From the NCBI GenBank assembly GCA_004154925.1, contig QJNS01000008.1:62001-126000 (forward strand): a stretch of 64,000 bases of DNA. Reading direction: 5' to 3'. Positions 49,761 through 63,591 of this stretch are shown piece by piece. The notes under the pieces are model-generated. The model ran no database searches. It had not been told where the DNA came from and was given only the letters and a program-made list of their open reading frames with translations. Origin of the DNA: Monosporascus cannonballus (taxonomy: Eukaryota; Ascomycota; Sordariomycetes; Xylariales). Made by a program: the position numbers and the translations under genes. Within the stretch, counting starts at the first letter, position 1, and each line of letters begins with the position of its first letter.

Positions 49761-50632
49761 CCGCCGCCCCCGGCCTCGTAAGTTAATCCATTTATAAGCT
49801 GTACGGCAATAATTTTAAATTTTCTGTATATATCGGTTAACGTACGAATATTACCGGTGCGTTAATTTATTTTTCGTAAGCAATAATAATAACGGAATAT
49901 TTACGTATTTCGGATTCGGAAACCGGAATTTTTTTAATTACGTTTGGCTTATAATAAATCCCGAGATTTACCGGATTTTTTCGGCAAAGCCGCGTTATTT
50001 TTAGCAAAATCTTTTTTATAACTAGCAGTTTTTAAAAAAGTTTTAATTTTGTTAATTACGTAATTAAAATGGCCTTTTACATAAATATTTATGTTATATA
50101 AAAATCAATAAATAAATAATAAGGTTGAATTATTTTATCGACTTATTTTAATATAATACATACATTATATTTAGTTATAATATAATAATATCCGCAAAAA
50201 AAAGTAAAACGAAAAAAAAAACGATTTCAAATCGAATTCGAACGTATTCCGAACCTCCCGTCCTTTATTTTGCGTACTAAACCGCTTCCGGCAATAGCCC
50301 TAATTCCTAATCCTGGTTTTCTTAAAGCCCGAACGCCCGAACGTCCGTCCAGCTCCCCTTATTAATTTTAACCCTTAATTACCTTAACCGCCGAAATACT
50401 TATTTTCCCGGTATTATGCAACTTTTAAATTTGGGCGCCGTATTTGCGTTATTATTTTTCCCATATACCCGATTTAAATAACGCGATTATCGGCCGGGAA
50501 GTAAATTAACTTTACCCCTTGTTCTTAAACCAACTTTACCCCCCGGTTTTCCGTACACGAGCTCGTACCGGGGCCGTACGCAAATCAACTTTTAAAAAGT
50601 TAATTTGGGAATAGAGCCTAGGTCTGTCCAAA
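49761..50632 (-). other. Upstream region of the helicase-like unit with a Trp-masked open frame
   Basis: Present in all three array copies (also 56,130-57,010 and 62,690-63,560). At 50,220-50,590 the minus strand has about 120 codons interrupted only by TAG/TAA at probable Trp positions, including VYGKPGGKVGLRTRGKVNLL. I do not recognise it. It could be a 5' part of the helicase gene or a separate gene. The rest is AT-rich without features. Confidence 0.35.
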
Positions 50633-50810
50633 TCGAATTGTCGACGCCTTGTCAAAGTGGTCGAAGCTGCCGTCGACTTAGAAGGCTCGTACGGCGTCGA
50701 ATCGTCGACGCCAAAGTGGTCGGCGTCGCCGTCGACTTAGAAAACTCGTACGGCGTCGAATCGTCGACACTAAAGTAATTCGCCGTAGTCGTCGACTAAA
50801 AGAGCTCGCT
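50633..50810. repeat. GTCGAC-rich short tandem repeat (three units)
   Basis: Three consecutive units of 64, 59 and about 55 bp, each starting TCGAATYGTCGAC and containing GTCGTCGACTTAGAA- or CCGTCGACTTAGAA-like cores and CTCGTACGGCG. It is GC-rich compared with its surroundings. The same three-unit block occurs at 57,274-57,449, and it is deleted from the third array unit. Confidence 0.75.
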
Positions 50811-52260
50811 TAATAACGCGCATATGGCTCGGCGAAACCAAGTATACTTTTTATTCCTTATCATTTTAAATACCGGTTTAATAACAAATTCTTTTAATTT
50901 AATAAGTTAATAATCGAATTTTAAATATTTAAAATTTTTAAAAACATAAATTCGAATTTTATTTAAATAAAAAAATATTTTAAAGTTAAAATATTATTAA
51001 ACCTTTATATAAATAAACTATTTTCGTATAATTTTATCGTTATTATGAATTCAAATACGTTTATCGATATTTTATTTTATAAGTCTTTTTTAATTATGCT
51101 TTATTTTTTAATAATTTAAAATATTTCTAATATAATAATATAAATAATATCATTAATATTACTAATAATAATAATATTCTTATTCTAATTATAATTATTA
51201 TTTATTATTTATAATTTATATTAATTATTAAATATTGATTTAATAAAAGTAAGGTTTCTTACAATACATATATTTAAATTATTTGAATTCATATTTAAAA
51301 AAAACTAAAATAAATAAATAAATAATAATACAAAAATTGAAAACAAAAATAGTTTTTTTAAAAAAAGTTATTTTTCAAAAAGCTTTATAAATCAGATTAT
51401 CGGCGACGATTAATATAATTAAAAGTTATTAATTCGCGTTATAATAAATATCGAGGACATTATGTCGTTAACGCCGTATTATCGGCGCCAAGGTAATTAA
51501 TGTTGTATCATCGATAAAGTCGACGATAAAAATTCCGCAAAATTAAAATTAATTTATTTTATTTTTAAATTTCGGATTAATACTAAATTTTTTTAATAAT
51601 AAATAAAGTTAATAATTTAATAATTAAATAATTAAGCGTCATATTCTTTTGAAAAAAATGCGTATTTAAATTCTTTTTCGAATTGTTTTTATTAATAATT
51701 AAATAATTATGTTATTAAAGTAAAAGCTTTTTATCGGTATTTTATTAATATTACCGATTTAATATTCGTAACGTTAATAAAACGCGTTTTTCTAATAAAA
51801 ATATTTTAATTCTTTACTTTTTTTTATTTTTTATGTAATACGGCATAATTAATATTTAATAAAAGTTATTTACGATATGTTTTTATATGGCCAGCCCGTT
51901 AATTACTTTTTCGTTATATATTTATTATTAACCTTTAATTTATTTTATATATTCCGTTTTTGCTTTTACGTTAATTTTTAATTTCTTTATACTTAATTTT
52001 TTAACCTTTCGTTTTGGTTTATTAATATTGTTATCGGTAATACCTAATTTATTTTCACGTAATTTCTTTTTTTAACCACCGCTGCTGCTATTTTTTGCCG
52101 CCGTTATATATTATGTTTATAATAACCCATATCGCCAACAATAATTATAATCCGTAAATTATATCTTTTGCCGTTACCTTTAATACCTTTTTTAACCGTA
52201 CGGTATCGTTCCGGTTAATATTTATACCGTTACCGGCGATTTCTTTACCGTCGAAATTAA
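50811..52260. other. AT-rich spacer between helicase-like units
   Basis: Spacer between the end of the helicase gene (about 52,270, minus) and the upstream block of the next unit. It contains simple TAA/TTA runs (51,110-51,240). A short CpG-containing patch at 51,395-51,540 (TTATCGGCGACGATTAATAT ...) is repeated at 58,035-58,200. No gene seen. Equivalent: 57,450-58,960. Confidence 0.5.
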
Positions 52261-52269
52261 TGTTATTGA

Positions 52270-55200
52270 ACGTAATAAACACCGTATTTCTTTTTATTTT
52301 CCATAACTAGTTTTATATTGTTCGTATTTTTTAATGTTTTCTTTCCGTTATTTTTTAAGCCGGTTTTTTAGGCCCGGCCCTTTTTCCGGTTTTAGCGGCG
52401 CCGCCGGCTCCGGTCCCGGGTTGCCCGTTTCCGCGCAGCTTCGGTAATACCGATTATAACGTTTTCCGCCGATTTTTGCGTAATTCTATCCTTATTTATT
52501 TATAAAGGTATTTAAATTTATTTGCGAGTAAATTACAGCGGCTATAAATTATTTTATTATTTGCCGGTTTTATCATTTTATATTACTTATTTATTAATTA
52601 TATAATGCCGTTTTGCCGTCCGTTATAATAACTAATTTTATTATTTTATTATTACGCCGCCTATTTCGTCTTATTTATTCAATGGTATAAAAGATTTACG
52701 ATTATTTTGCGTATATTATTGTTATAAGCTTTTAGATATTAACGCCAATTCTTAAGTTTATTATTAACATAATTTAATCATTATGTTTTTGTTTTTTTTT
52801 AATTTATTACCGTAATATATATTACGGCTTATGTTTATTTTTTGTATTGTTGTAATAAAACTTGCCACCCAATCTTTCCGTTAATATTTTATATACCTTT
52901 TTCGTACGGTAATATATTACCTTTTTTTATCCGTTTTTTAATTTTTTTTAAATTGCGATATTATCCGTATGATTTCGTTTTTAATTGCCGTTTTGCCGGG
53001 CGTTATTATCGTAATTAGGTACCGGATATCTTGCTTAACCGTTATTATTTATATAATATTAACGTTTCCGGTTATTAATTTTTATCGGAATTATTTTTTA
53101 AATATATTAATAATGTTACCGTTAATTATATTACGAATTAATCGAAACTGTGTAATATTTTTAATTTCGTTAATTTTATCCGGTAATCGGCGTCTATAAT
53201 AATTATATGGTATTTATCGATAAAAGTATGCCGTAATAAATTTTGCATTTATAAATTATCGGCGTACGCCATAAATTCGTTATTACCGGCCCGGTTAACG
53301 CTAATTATTATTAATTACGTTTTTCGTAATAAAGTATTTTATTTTATTTACGCCGCCGGTTATTACGTAATATAATTAAATTTAAAAACTTTTATCCGTT
53401 TAACCATATCATTCATTAACGTTATAATCAATAATAATATTATTATTATATTTAGTTTTTTTACCGTTAATAATAATATAAAAAATATTCTTTTATTATT
53501 TATTAATAAAATTACGATTAATATTTTCCCGTTTTATAATACTATAATTTTGATTATATTATTTTATTATTTTTATGATTATTAATAAATACTTTTCTAA
53601 ATAATCTGTAAAAACCGGTTTTAATATTAATACGGGTTTTTTTCGTTATTACCGTTTAGCCCGATTCCGGTTATTTTTTTTTATAATAACCGTTATCGTA
53701 AAATAGGTCGCCGCGGTTTTTGCCCGTATTATTTATAACCTTAATAATTTGGTTTTTATAAAATTTTGTTATTTTCGCCGTTATTAACTGTTTTTCCTTT
53801 TGATTTTTTTGGTAAAATAATAAAAACGATAATTTATTTTCGCCGGCGTCGAAATTTAAATATTAATGGTAAAACCGGTTAATTTCGCGGTAAGTAATAA
53901 TTATTTACTGTAATAATTATTTACAAAACCGGATATTTTACGCGTAATATTATTATATAATAACATTATTATATATTATATATAAAATATAAATATATTT
54001 TATTTTATAATATTTTTTCAATTTGTTCCTTACCGTATTTTCGTATTTATTATTATTTTTTATTTTGCCGTCCGTTATTTATTAATTGTTTTTGTTATCC
54101 GTTTTTACATTAATATCGAATTGTCGTATAATTGAATTACGGATTTTATAATTTAATTCGGCAATAACGTATCGGTAATATATTACTGTTAATTTTATAT
54201 CGAAATACCGGCTTACTATTAAAAGTAATTATTAATTTTATTTTATTATTTTTAATACTTTTGAATAATTATTTTATAATTATATTTATAATAACGAAAC
54301 CAGCAATAATAATATTAATACGTTTTACGTTATTGATATCCTTTTTGAAAAATAATAATTATATTATTTTAAGCCCGATATTACGGATTATTGTATTTTT
54401 ATTATTCTTTAATATTAATAATATTTACGTTTTAAAAAAACATATATTTTAAAATAATTATTATATATTATAATACCGTATCGTTATAAGTTCCGGGCCG
54501 TATTCCGTTTAATTACTTTAAATATATATATTAATTAAATAGGTTTTTTTAAAAAATATATAACAGTAATAAAGATTTTATTAATTAATTACGGGATTAA
54601 TAATTATTAAGTTGTTTTATAATACGTTATATATTAAATTAATAATTTACAGATAATCCGGCCGTAATTAATCGTTTTAATAGTTTATTATAAATAATTA
54701 TTTTAAATTATTATATATTAAATTATCGATAAACTGTATTATTTTAATAAACATTCGTATATTAATTTCACCTTCAAAGAATAATCCGTGATATAAATCT
54801 ATTTTTTCCGTACGTTTATCCGAATAATATTTCTGAATTTTTATAATTCGATCTGTTATTTTAAATATTATTATATTTTGCATGTTTGTTTTATATAATT
54901 TAAACCGTATTATTTTTTTATAATTATATTTTTTCCAAAAAATATTTATTAAATTGTAATATTAAATAATGTATTTAATTTATGCATTAATTATTACCGG
55001 TATTTATCTTTAAACCATTTAACGGTTTCGATAATTATATGATTTAAATTATTAAATAAATTTTCGAAAACGTATTTAAATATTAAAAATTAACCGTATT
55101 ATATAATATTCGCAAATTAGCCCGTATAAATTTTAAATGGTTTTTACAAAAATTAAACTTGGTTTGCGTTAATTGTTAATATTATAATAAAATATAATAA

Positions 55201-56130
55201 CGGATTATTTTATATATTAAAAATTATTTATTATTTAAATAAATAAATATAAAATTGAAAAAAAACTTATTAACTGTTTCTTATTTTATTTTTATTTCCG
55301 CATGCCGGAAACAGCCGTTATTCAGCTTTTTTTTATTTATCCGGTTTTTCTTTTCGTTATTATCCTTATTTAATAATTATATTAAGTTAATAAACGTAAT
55401 TTATTACCCGTCAGAAAACCGTATATTATATTATATTTAAATTATATTCCGGTTTAGCCGTTATATATATACGTAATAATATACATATTATTTTTAATAT
55501 TCGATATTAATTGGTAAAATTAATATAATTTCTTCTATTAAATAAATATTTTATTAATTTATTTCAATTAATATTTTTTTAATCATCATAATATTTCCTT
55601 TAATATTATATTTAAATATTTCATATATTACGTTATTTTACGGTTAAAATCTTTATTTAATTATGTTAATTATTTTCTGTTTCGTTATTACCGTTCGTCA
55701 TTCTTTTCGGCTTATATTAAATTTTAAATTTATATAAAATTATATAATATAATTAATTCTTTTGTTAAACATTGTACTTAATTTATTTTCTTAATTTAAA
55801 TTAATTTGGCGTTAACGTTATTAAAGGTGTCCGTTATTTGCCGCCGTTTTTTTTTCGTTATTAAATCGGAGTTATATGCCTTTAATATCGATTTTTACTT
55901 ATTATCGGTCCCCGTAATTATTTCCGCCGCCGATTTCCCGGTTTTCCGGCCGCCGTTACCGTTACCGTTATTGTTGCCATCGCCGCCACCGTTACCGCCG
56001 CCGTTGCCGCCGCCCTGGCCGTTGCCGGACCGCTACCTACGTCCGACCTTAAACCAGCCGTTTGCCGCCCGGTTTCGGAAAAACCTTTGATAATAAACGT
56101 TTATACGTTACGGTAAATCCTTGGCTGTTA
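52270..56130 (-). pseudogene. Telomere-linked RecQ-like helicase gene, RIP-destroyed (second array unit)
   Basis: Reading the minus strand through stops, from right to left. N-terminal part as at 49,299-49,760 (55,800-56,130). A middle block LTVIYYRYVIAELNYKIRNS about 54,100-54,190. Walker A region LIVILLINNKRIFFILL (about 53,465-53,523). MAYADNL at about 53,250. The DExH box as FIDKYHIIII (about 53,195-53,224). The motif IV region QDIRYLITIITPGKTAIKNE about 53,000. After the core, at about 52,430-52,560, a C-terminal cysteine-type block NYAKIGGKRYNRYYRSCAE in which Cys has become Tyr. SF2 DNA helicases of this type are known at fungal chromosome ends (telomere-linked helicases). Dozens of stops and frameshifts; dead. 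The assignment rests on motif order and agreement among copies. Confidence 0.7.
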
Positions 56131-57273
56131 TTTTTCGTCCAGCCGTTTTTATTATTTTTACCTTTATAAATTAATTTATTTATAAACCCTAGAATAATAA
56201 TTTTAAATTTTTATACGTATTAATTAACATATAAATATTACCAGTATATTAATTCGTTTGTTATAAATAATTATAATAACAAAATATTTATATATTATAA
56301 ATCCGGAAACCGGAAATTCATAAATAATATTTAAGTTATAATAAATCTTTGGATTTATCGAATTTCTTTAATAAAAGTTTATTATCGTTAATAAAAATTT
56401 ATTTTGTATTTAGCTATTTTAAATAAATCATAATTTTATCGGTTATATAATTAAATTAACATTTCGTATTAATAATTACGTTATATAAACATAAATAAAG
56501 ATATAACTGTGTTACATTATTTATATCAATTTAATTTAGTATAATATATATATTATATTTAACTATGTTAGAATAATATTTATTAAGAAAATAAAATAAA
56601 ATAAAATAAAATAAACCAAATTAATTTTAAATTAAGTTTGAACGTATTCCGGATTTCCCGTTCCTTATTTTATATATTAAACCGCTTTTGGTAATAACCC
56701 TAATCTTGAATTCCGGCTTTCTTAATACTTCAATATTTAAATATTTATCCGGTTTTTTTTTATTGTTTTTAACCCCTAATTATTTTAATTGCCAAAATAC
56801 TTATTTTCCCGGTATTATACGATTTTTTAATACGGACGTTATATTTGCGTTAGTATTTTTCTTATAAAACAGATTTAAACAATATAATTATTAGCCGGAA
56901 AATAAATTAATTTTACCATTTGTTTTTAAATTAATTTGATTCCTCGGTGTTCCGTATACGAGCCCGTACTGAGGCCGTATGTAAATTAACTTTTAAAAAG
57001 TTAATATAAAAATAAAACTTAAAATTTTTAAATTTAATTTAATAAGATTTAATATAATTAAATATATATAAATATATATTTATAAGCATATAAAGATAGT
57101 ATATTAATTATGTTATATATTACGTAATTCACTTTTATTTATATAAAAATATTAAGTGTAAAGAAAATAAAAAGAAAAGATTACAAATTAAAATAAATTT
57201 ATTTGCCTAAATATTTACAACTCGGCCGCAATAAATATCGACGGGCCGTCTATTAAAAATAGGTTCGTTTAAA

Positions 57274-57449
57274 TCGAATCGTCGAGGCCTTATTAAAGTG
57301 GTCGAAACTGCTGTCGATTTAAAAAGTTCGTACGGTATCGAATCGTTAATATCAAAATGGTTGGCGTCGCCATCGACTTAAAACTTATACGGCGTTAAAT
57401 CCTTAATATTAAAATAGTTCGCAGTTGCCGTCGATTAAAAGAGCTCGCT
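57274..57449. repeat. GTCGAC-rich tandem repeat, second copy
   Basis: It corresponds to 50,633-50,810 with the same three units and the same final AAAAGAGCTCGCT. It is more RIP-mutated, for example TCGTTAATATC for TCGTCGACGCC. The distance between the copies is 6,641 bp. Confidence 0.75.
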
Positions 57450-58960
57450 CGATAACGCGTATATAATTTAGCAAAACCAAATACACTTTTTAGTATTTAT
57501 TATTTTAAGTACCAGATTAATAATAAATTTCTTAATTTAATAATTTAATAATTACACGTAAAATATTGTAAAAGTTTCAAAATATTAAATTTAAATTTCA
57601 TTTAAAATTAATAAATATTTTAAATGTAAAGTATTATGAAAATTTTACATGAATTAAATATTTCCGCATATTTTTATCCTTAATATAAATTTCTTTACGT
57701 TTATTATTATTTTACATTATAAACTCTTTTAATTGTAAGTTATTTTTCAAAAATTCAAAACATTTCTTAATATAATAATATAAATAATATTAATAATAAT
57801 AATAATATTATCATTACTATTATTATTATTATTATTATTGTTATTATTATTTATTATTTATTATATATTATTTATTATTCATTATTAATCTTAAAAGAAT
57901 GAAATTTTTTAAAATAAATATATTTAAATTATTTTAATTAATAACTAAAAAGGAATTAAAAAAAATAAATAAATAATATACAAAAAAATCCGAAATAAAA
58001 TAAATTGTTTTAAAAATGATTTTATTTTTCGAAAATATTTATAAATTAAATTATCGGCAATAATTATTATAATTAAAAGTTATTAATCCCCGTTTTAATA
58101 AATATCGACGGCTTTATGCCTTTAACGCCATATTATCCGCGCCAAGATAATTAACTTCGTATTGTCGACAAAGAAAACGATAAAAGAATTCGGCGAAATT
58201 AATTTCTTTTTCACTTTGAAATATCGAATTCATAATAAATTTTGTTTAATACTAAATAAATTGACTGGATTTATAATCGAATAATTAAACGTTAAGTTTT
58301 TTTAAAGAAAATACGGATTCGAATTCTTTTTAAAAATCTGTTTTATTTATAAGTAATTGAGTAATTATTTTGTTAGAGCAAAAGCTTTTTATCAATATTT
58401 TATTAATATTACTACCTTAATATTTATAATGTTAATAAAATACGTGTTTTTAATAAAAATATTTTAATTTTCTTAATTTTTTTAATTTTTTATTTTTATT
58501 TTAATCATTCAATTTTTTTTATTTTTTTTATTTTTACGTAATACCGTATAATTAATATTTAATAACGCTTATTTACGATATATCTTTATATGGCCGATCC
58601 GTTAATTATTCTTTCGTTATATACTTACTATTAATATTTAATTTACTTTATATATTTTGTTTTTATTTTTATAATAATTTCGAATTCTTTTCCTATTTAA
58701 ATTTTTGATATTTTGTTTTAATTTATTAATATTGCTATTTATAATATCTGGCCGGTTTTTACGTAAGCCTTTTTTTTATTGTTGTTACCGCCGTTTTTGG
58801 TTATTATTATATATTATGTTTATAGTAATCCGTATTATTAATAATAATTATAATTTACAAACAATATTTTTTATTATTACGTTTAATATTTTTTTAACCA
58901 TACGGTATTATTCCGGCTAATATTAGTACCGTCGCCGGCAATCTTTCTGCTGCCCGTATT
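57450..58960. other. AT-rich spacer, second copy
   Basis: Equivalent of 50,811-52,260. It contains a TTA/TAA microsatellite at 57,770-57,890. A 71-codon frame at 58,705-58,920 has no recognisable features. No gene seen. Confidence 0.5.
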
Positions 58961-58969
58961 AATATTATT

Positions 58970-61900
58970 TAACGTAATAAATTCCGTATTTCTTTCATTT
59001 CCCGTAATTAATTTTCTATTACCAGTATTTTATAATATTTCTTTTTCTCTTATTCCTTAAGTCTATTTTTTGGGCCCGGCCTTTATTCCGGTTCCGGCAG
59101 CGCCGTTAATTCCTGTTCCGGGCTATCCTTTTTTACGCAGCCTCGGCGACACCAATCGTAACGTTTTTTGCCAATTTTTACGTAATCTCGTTTTTATCCG
59201 TTTATAAATGTGTTTAAATTTATTTACCGGCAGTTTACTGCAGCTATAAATTATTTTATTATTTGTCGATTTCATTATTTTATGTCGTCCGTTTACCGGT
59301 TCTATTATGCCGTTTTACCGTTCTTTATAATAACCGATTTTATTATTTCGTTACTACGCTGCTTATTTTATTTTATTTATTAAACGAAATTTACGAATCA
59401 GTACGGTTATTTTATATATATTTACCGTTATAACATTTTAGATATTTATTCCGGTTTTTAATTTTATTATCGCCGTAATATAGTATTTATTTTGTTTTAT
59501 TTTTTTCCTTTTTTTTAAATTTATTACCGTAATATTTATTGCCGTTTGTCTTTATCCGTTATGCCGTTATGGTAAAATTCGTACCCCAATTTTTCCGTTA
59601 ATATTTTGCCTATGTCTTTTCGTACGGTAATATATTATATTGTTTTATTTATATTTTATTTTTTTAATCGCAATACCGTTCGTATTATTTTGTTTTTAAT
59701 CGCCCTTTTATCCGGCGTTATTATTATAATCCGATATCGGATATTTTGCTTAATTATTATCGTTCATACGATATCGGCATTTCCGATTATTATTTTTTGC
59801 CGAAAATATTCTTTTGGGCGTACCGGTAACCTTGTTATTAATAATATTACGGGCCGGTTAAAATAATATTTTTTTTTTAATTTTATTAAATTCGTCCGGT
59901 AACCGGCATTTATGATAATTATTTGGTATTTATTAATAGAAATACGCCGTAATAACCTTTTTATTTATAAATCGTTAATATACGTTATAAATGGGACGCC
60001 CCCGGCCCTGTTAATATTAATTATTACCAGCTATATTTTTTATAATAATTTATTTCGTTTTATTTATGTTATTAACTATTATTATATATAATTAATTACG
60101 AACGTTTTCGTTTATTTAATCAAGTTATTTATTAATATTATAAATAATAATGTTATTTTTATTATATTTAGCTTTTTATTGCCGGCAATAATATAAAGAA
60201 ATATTTTTTTTGTCGTTTAGTAATAAGATTATAATTAATATTTATTTATTTTATAGCGTTATAATTTTAATTATATTATTTTATTATTCATATAATTATT
60301 AATAAATATTTTTAAGTAATTTGGGAAAATTTATTTCGTTATCGATTTAGGTTTTTTTTTATCATCGCCGCCCTATCCCGTTCCGGTTATTTTTTATATA
60401 ATAGCCGTTATTATAAAATCAATTATTGCCGTTTTTACGGTTCCCGTTTATTATTTCGGTAATTTACTTTTTATGTATTTTTGTCGTTTTAGCCGCCGTT
60501 AGCTTTTTTTATTTCGTTTTTTTTATAAAATAACGAAAATAACGGTTTATTTTCGCGGGCGTTAAAAGTTAAATATTAATATTAAAGACGGTTAATTTCG
60601 TAAAAATTAATAATTATTTATAATTATAATTATTTCAAAAACCGAATATTTAATATGTAGTATTATTATATAATAGTATTACTATATATAATTTATAAAA
60701 TTTTAATATATTTTATTTTATATTATTTTATCGTTTTGCCGGCTGTTAAATTTTTGAATTTCCCGCCGTTTTCCGTTTTAACGTTTATTTTTTTATAATT
60801 ATTAATTTAACAATGATAATAATAATTATAATAATAATATATTATATATTATTAATATTCTTTCGAAAAATAAAAATTTTATAATATATATTATTATTAT
60901 GTTATTTATATATTATGGCAAAAGTCTTATTAATTTGTATCCGATTTTATAAATTATTTTATTTTTATTAGAATTTATAATTAAGACTATTTATTTATTA
61001 AAAATCAATACGTTTTATAATAATTATTATATATTATAGTATTATATTATTATAATATCCGGATTATATTTTAATTAACCGCTTTCAATATATATATTAA
61101 TTAAATATATCGTTTTAAAATTACATGACTGTAATAAATATTTTATTATATAAGTTCTGCATTCATAATGAGTATATTTATTGAATAATATATTACGTAT
61201 TAATTTAATAAGTTATTAATAATTTGGCCGTAATTATTTATTTCAACCGTTTATTATAAATAATTAATTTATGTTTTTATATATTAGGCTGTCGACAACC
61301 GGCATTTTTTTAATAATCGTTCGTATATCGGCTTAATTATTAAAAGATAATTTATTAAATAAGTTGTTTATTTTCCATATACTTGCCCAAATTATATTCC
61401 AGAATTTTTATAATATGATTTACGATTTTATATATTATAATATTTCATTATTTCTTTATATAATTTACGTCATACCGTTTTTTATAATAATATGTTTTTT
61501 CGTTTAATATTTAATAAATTAATATATTAAATAATATATTTAATTTCTTCACTAAATTTTACCGGTATTTATTTTTAAGTTATTTTACGATTTCTATAGC
61601 TATATTATTTAAATTGTTCTGTTAATTTTCGAAAATATTTTGTAATGGAAAAGGTCGGCCGTTTTATAAAATATTTATTAATTAATTTATATATTGATTA
61701 ACTAATTTATATAAATGCCGCATCCCGGCTTTATTAATTTTTAATATAACGATAAAATATAATAACAAATTATTATATATTTAAAAAATTATTTTTCAAT
61801 TAAAAAAATAAATATAAAATTAAAAATAAATTTAATCAATATTTTTAATTCTATTTTTGTTTTTATATACCGGAAAAAGCTGTTATTTAGTTTTTTGTTA

Positions 61901-62690
61901 TTTATTTGGTTTTTCTTTTCGCCGTTATTTTTATTTACTAATTATATTAAATTATCGAACGTTATATATTATACAATAAAAAATTATACATTATATTATA
62001 TTTAAGTTATGTTCCGGTTTAATGTTTTTATTCATATATAATAATATATATATAATTTTAAATATATTTAATATAAGTTTATCAAATTTATTTAACTTTT
62101 CGTAATACATAATAACAATATTAATATATTTAAATTAATATTTATTAATTATTATAATAATTTATATAATAATTTATTAAGCCGTTTAATATATTATATT
62201 ATTTTATAATTAATGCTTATATTATTATATTAATTATATTATTATTATTTATTATTACGTTTTAAAATTGATTTTAAACATTATTAAATATTAAGGTTGT
62301 ATTAAATTCGTATAATATAATTAAATTCGTTTGTTAAATATTTTATTTAATTTATTTTCTTAATTTAACTTAATTCGATATTAATATTATTAAAATTATT
62401 TATTATTTGTTATTTTTTCTTTTCCATTAAACATTATAGTTGTAGGTTATTAATATTGATTTTTATGTATTATTAATTTTTACTTTTATTTCCGTTATCG
62501 ATTTTCTGGTTTTCCGGCCGCTATTACCGTTATTATTACTGTCGCCGTTATTATTACCGTTACCGTTACCGTTACCGTCGCCCGGGCCGTTACCGGATTA
62601 TTATTTACGTTCAACCTTAAACTAGCCGTTTGCCGTCCGGTTTCGGAAAAACCTTTGGTAATAAATGCCTGTACGTTACGGCAAATCCTC
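58970..62690 (-). pseudogene. Telomere-linked RecQ-like helicase gene, RIP-destroyed (third array unit)
   Basis: The copy with the clearest helicase second half. On the minus strand, about 59,540-59,910 reads RPVILLITRLPVRPKEYF (motif III, TATLP in the family). It continues with RQKIIIGNADIV, KQNIRYRIIIITPDKRAIKN (motif IV R-x-N-I-R-Y) and TIWYITVRKDIGKILTE. Next comes YEFYHNGIT (YHGG/AG-type motif). At about 59,300-59,400 are PYWFVNFV and QRSNEIIKSVIIKNGKTA, covering motif VI. N-terminal Gly-Asp/Asn block at 62,370-62,690. The only Trp/Gln/Gly losses are those RIP makes. Same order and orientation as the neighbouring unit. Confidence 0.75.
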
Positions 62691-63179
62691 GGCCGTTATT
62701 TTTTATTTATCGGTTATCTGTAATTTCCGGCTTTATAAATTAATTTATTTATAAACCGTATAATAATAATTTTAAGTTTTTTATATATATTAACTAATAT
62801 ATAAATATTATTAATATATTAATTTGTTTTTTATAAATAATAATAACAACGAAATATTTACGTATTTCGGATCCGGAAACCGGAATCTTTTTAATTATGT
62901 TTAACCTACGATTAACGCCGCGATTTACCGAAATCTTTTAGCGAAATTGTATCGTTTCTAATAAAATCTTTTTTATACTTAATTATTTCTAAATAGGTTT
63001 CGATTTTATTAAGTACATAATTAAATTAATATTTTATATAAACAATTATGTTATATACAAATAAATAAATATATAATAAAATCAAATTTTTTTAAATCGA
63101 TTTATTTTAATATAATATATATATTATATTTAATTATAACATAATAATATCCATTAAAAAATAAAAAATAAAAAGAATA

Positions 63180-63560
63180 ACTTTAAATCAAATTAAAACG
63201 TATTCCGAATCCCCCCGTTCTTTATTTTATGTATTAAACCCTTTTCGGCGATAACCCCGATTTCTAATTCCGGCTTTTTTACCGCCTAAATACCTAAACG
63301 TCCGTTTAAACTTTTTTATTAATTTTAACCCTTAATTATTTTAACTGTCGAAATACTTATTTTTTCGATATCGTACTATTTTTAAATTCGAGCGCCGTAT
63401 TCGCGTTTTTAATTTTTTTATATACCCGATTTAAACGGCATAATTATCGGCCGGAAAGCAAATTAGTTTTATCTCCTGTTTTTAAACTAATTTTACTCCC
63501 CGGTTTTCCGTATACGAGACCGTACCATGGCCGTACGCAAATCAACTTTTAAAAAGTTGA
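63180..63560 (-). other. Upstream block of the third unit
   Basis: It matches 50,220-50,600 (for example TTTTCCGTATACGAGACCG here and TTTTCCGTACACGAGCTCG there). It ends at about 63,565, where a deletion joins it to helicase 3' sequence. Confidence 0.5.
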
Positions 63561-63591
63561 TTTAGAAATAAAGCTTATATAAGCTTATTTG

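Noticed and set aside
52969..53199. 76-codon hydrophobic plus-strand frame, similar to 59,606-59,866
   Set aside because: It looks like a membrane protein but lies opposite the RecQ motifs; AT-rich complement of Lys/Asn/Ile-rich helicase code.
57770..57890. TTA/TAA/ATT run considered as CRISPR or centromeric satellite
   Set aside because: Simple AT microsatellite with no spacer structure; common in RIPped DNA.
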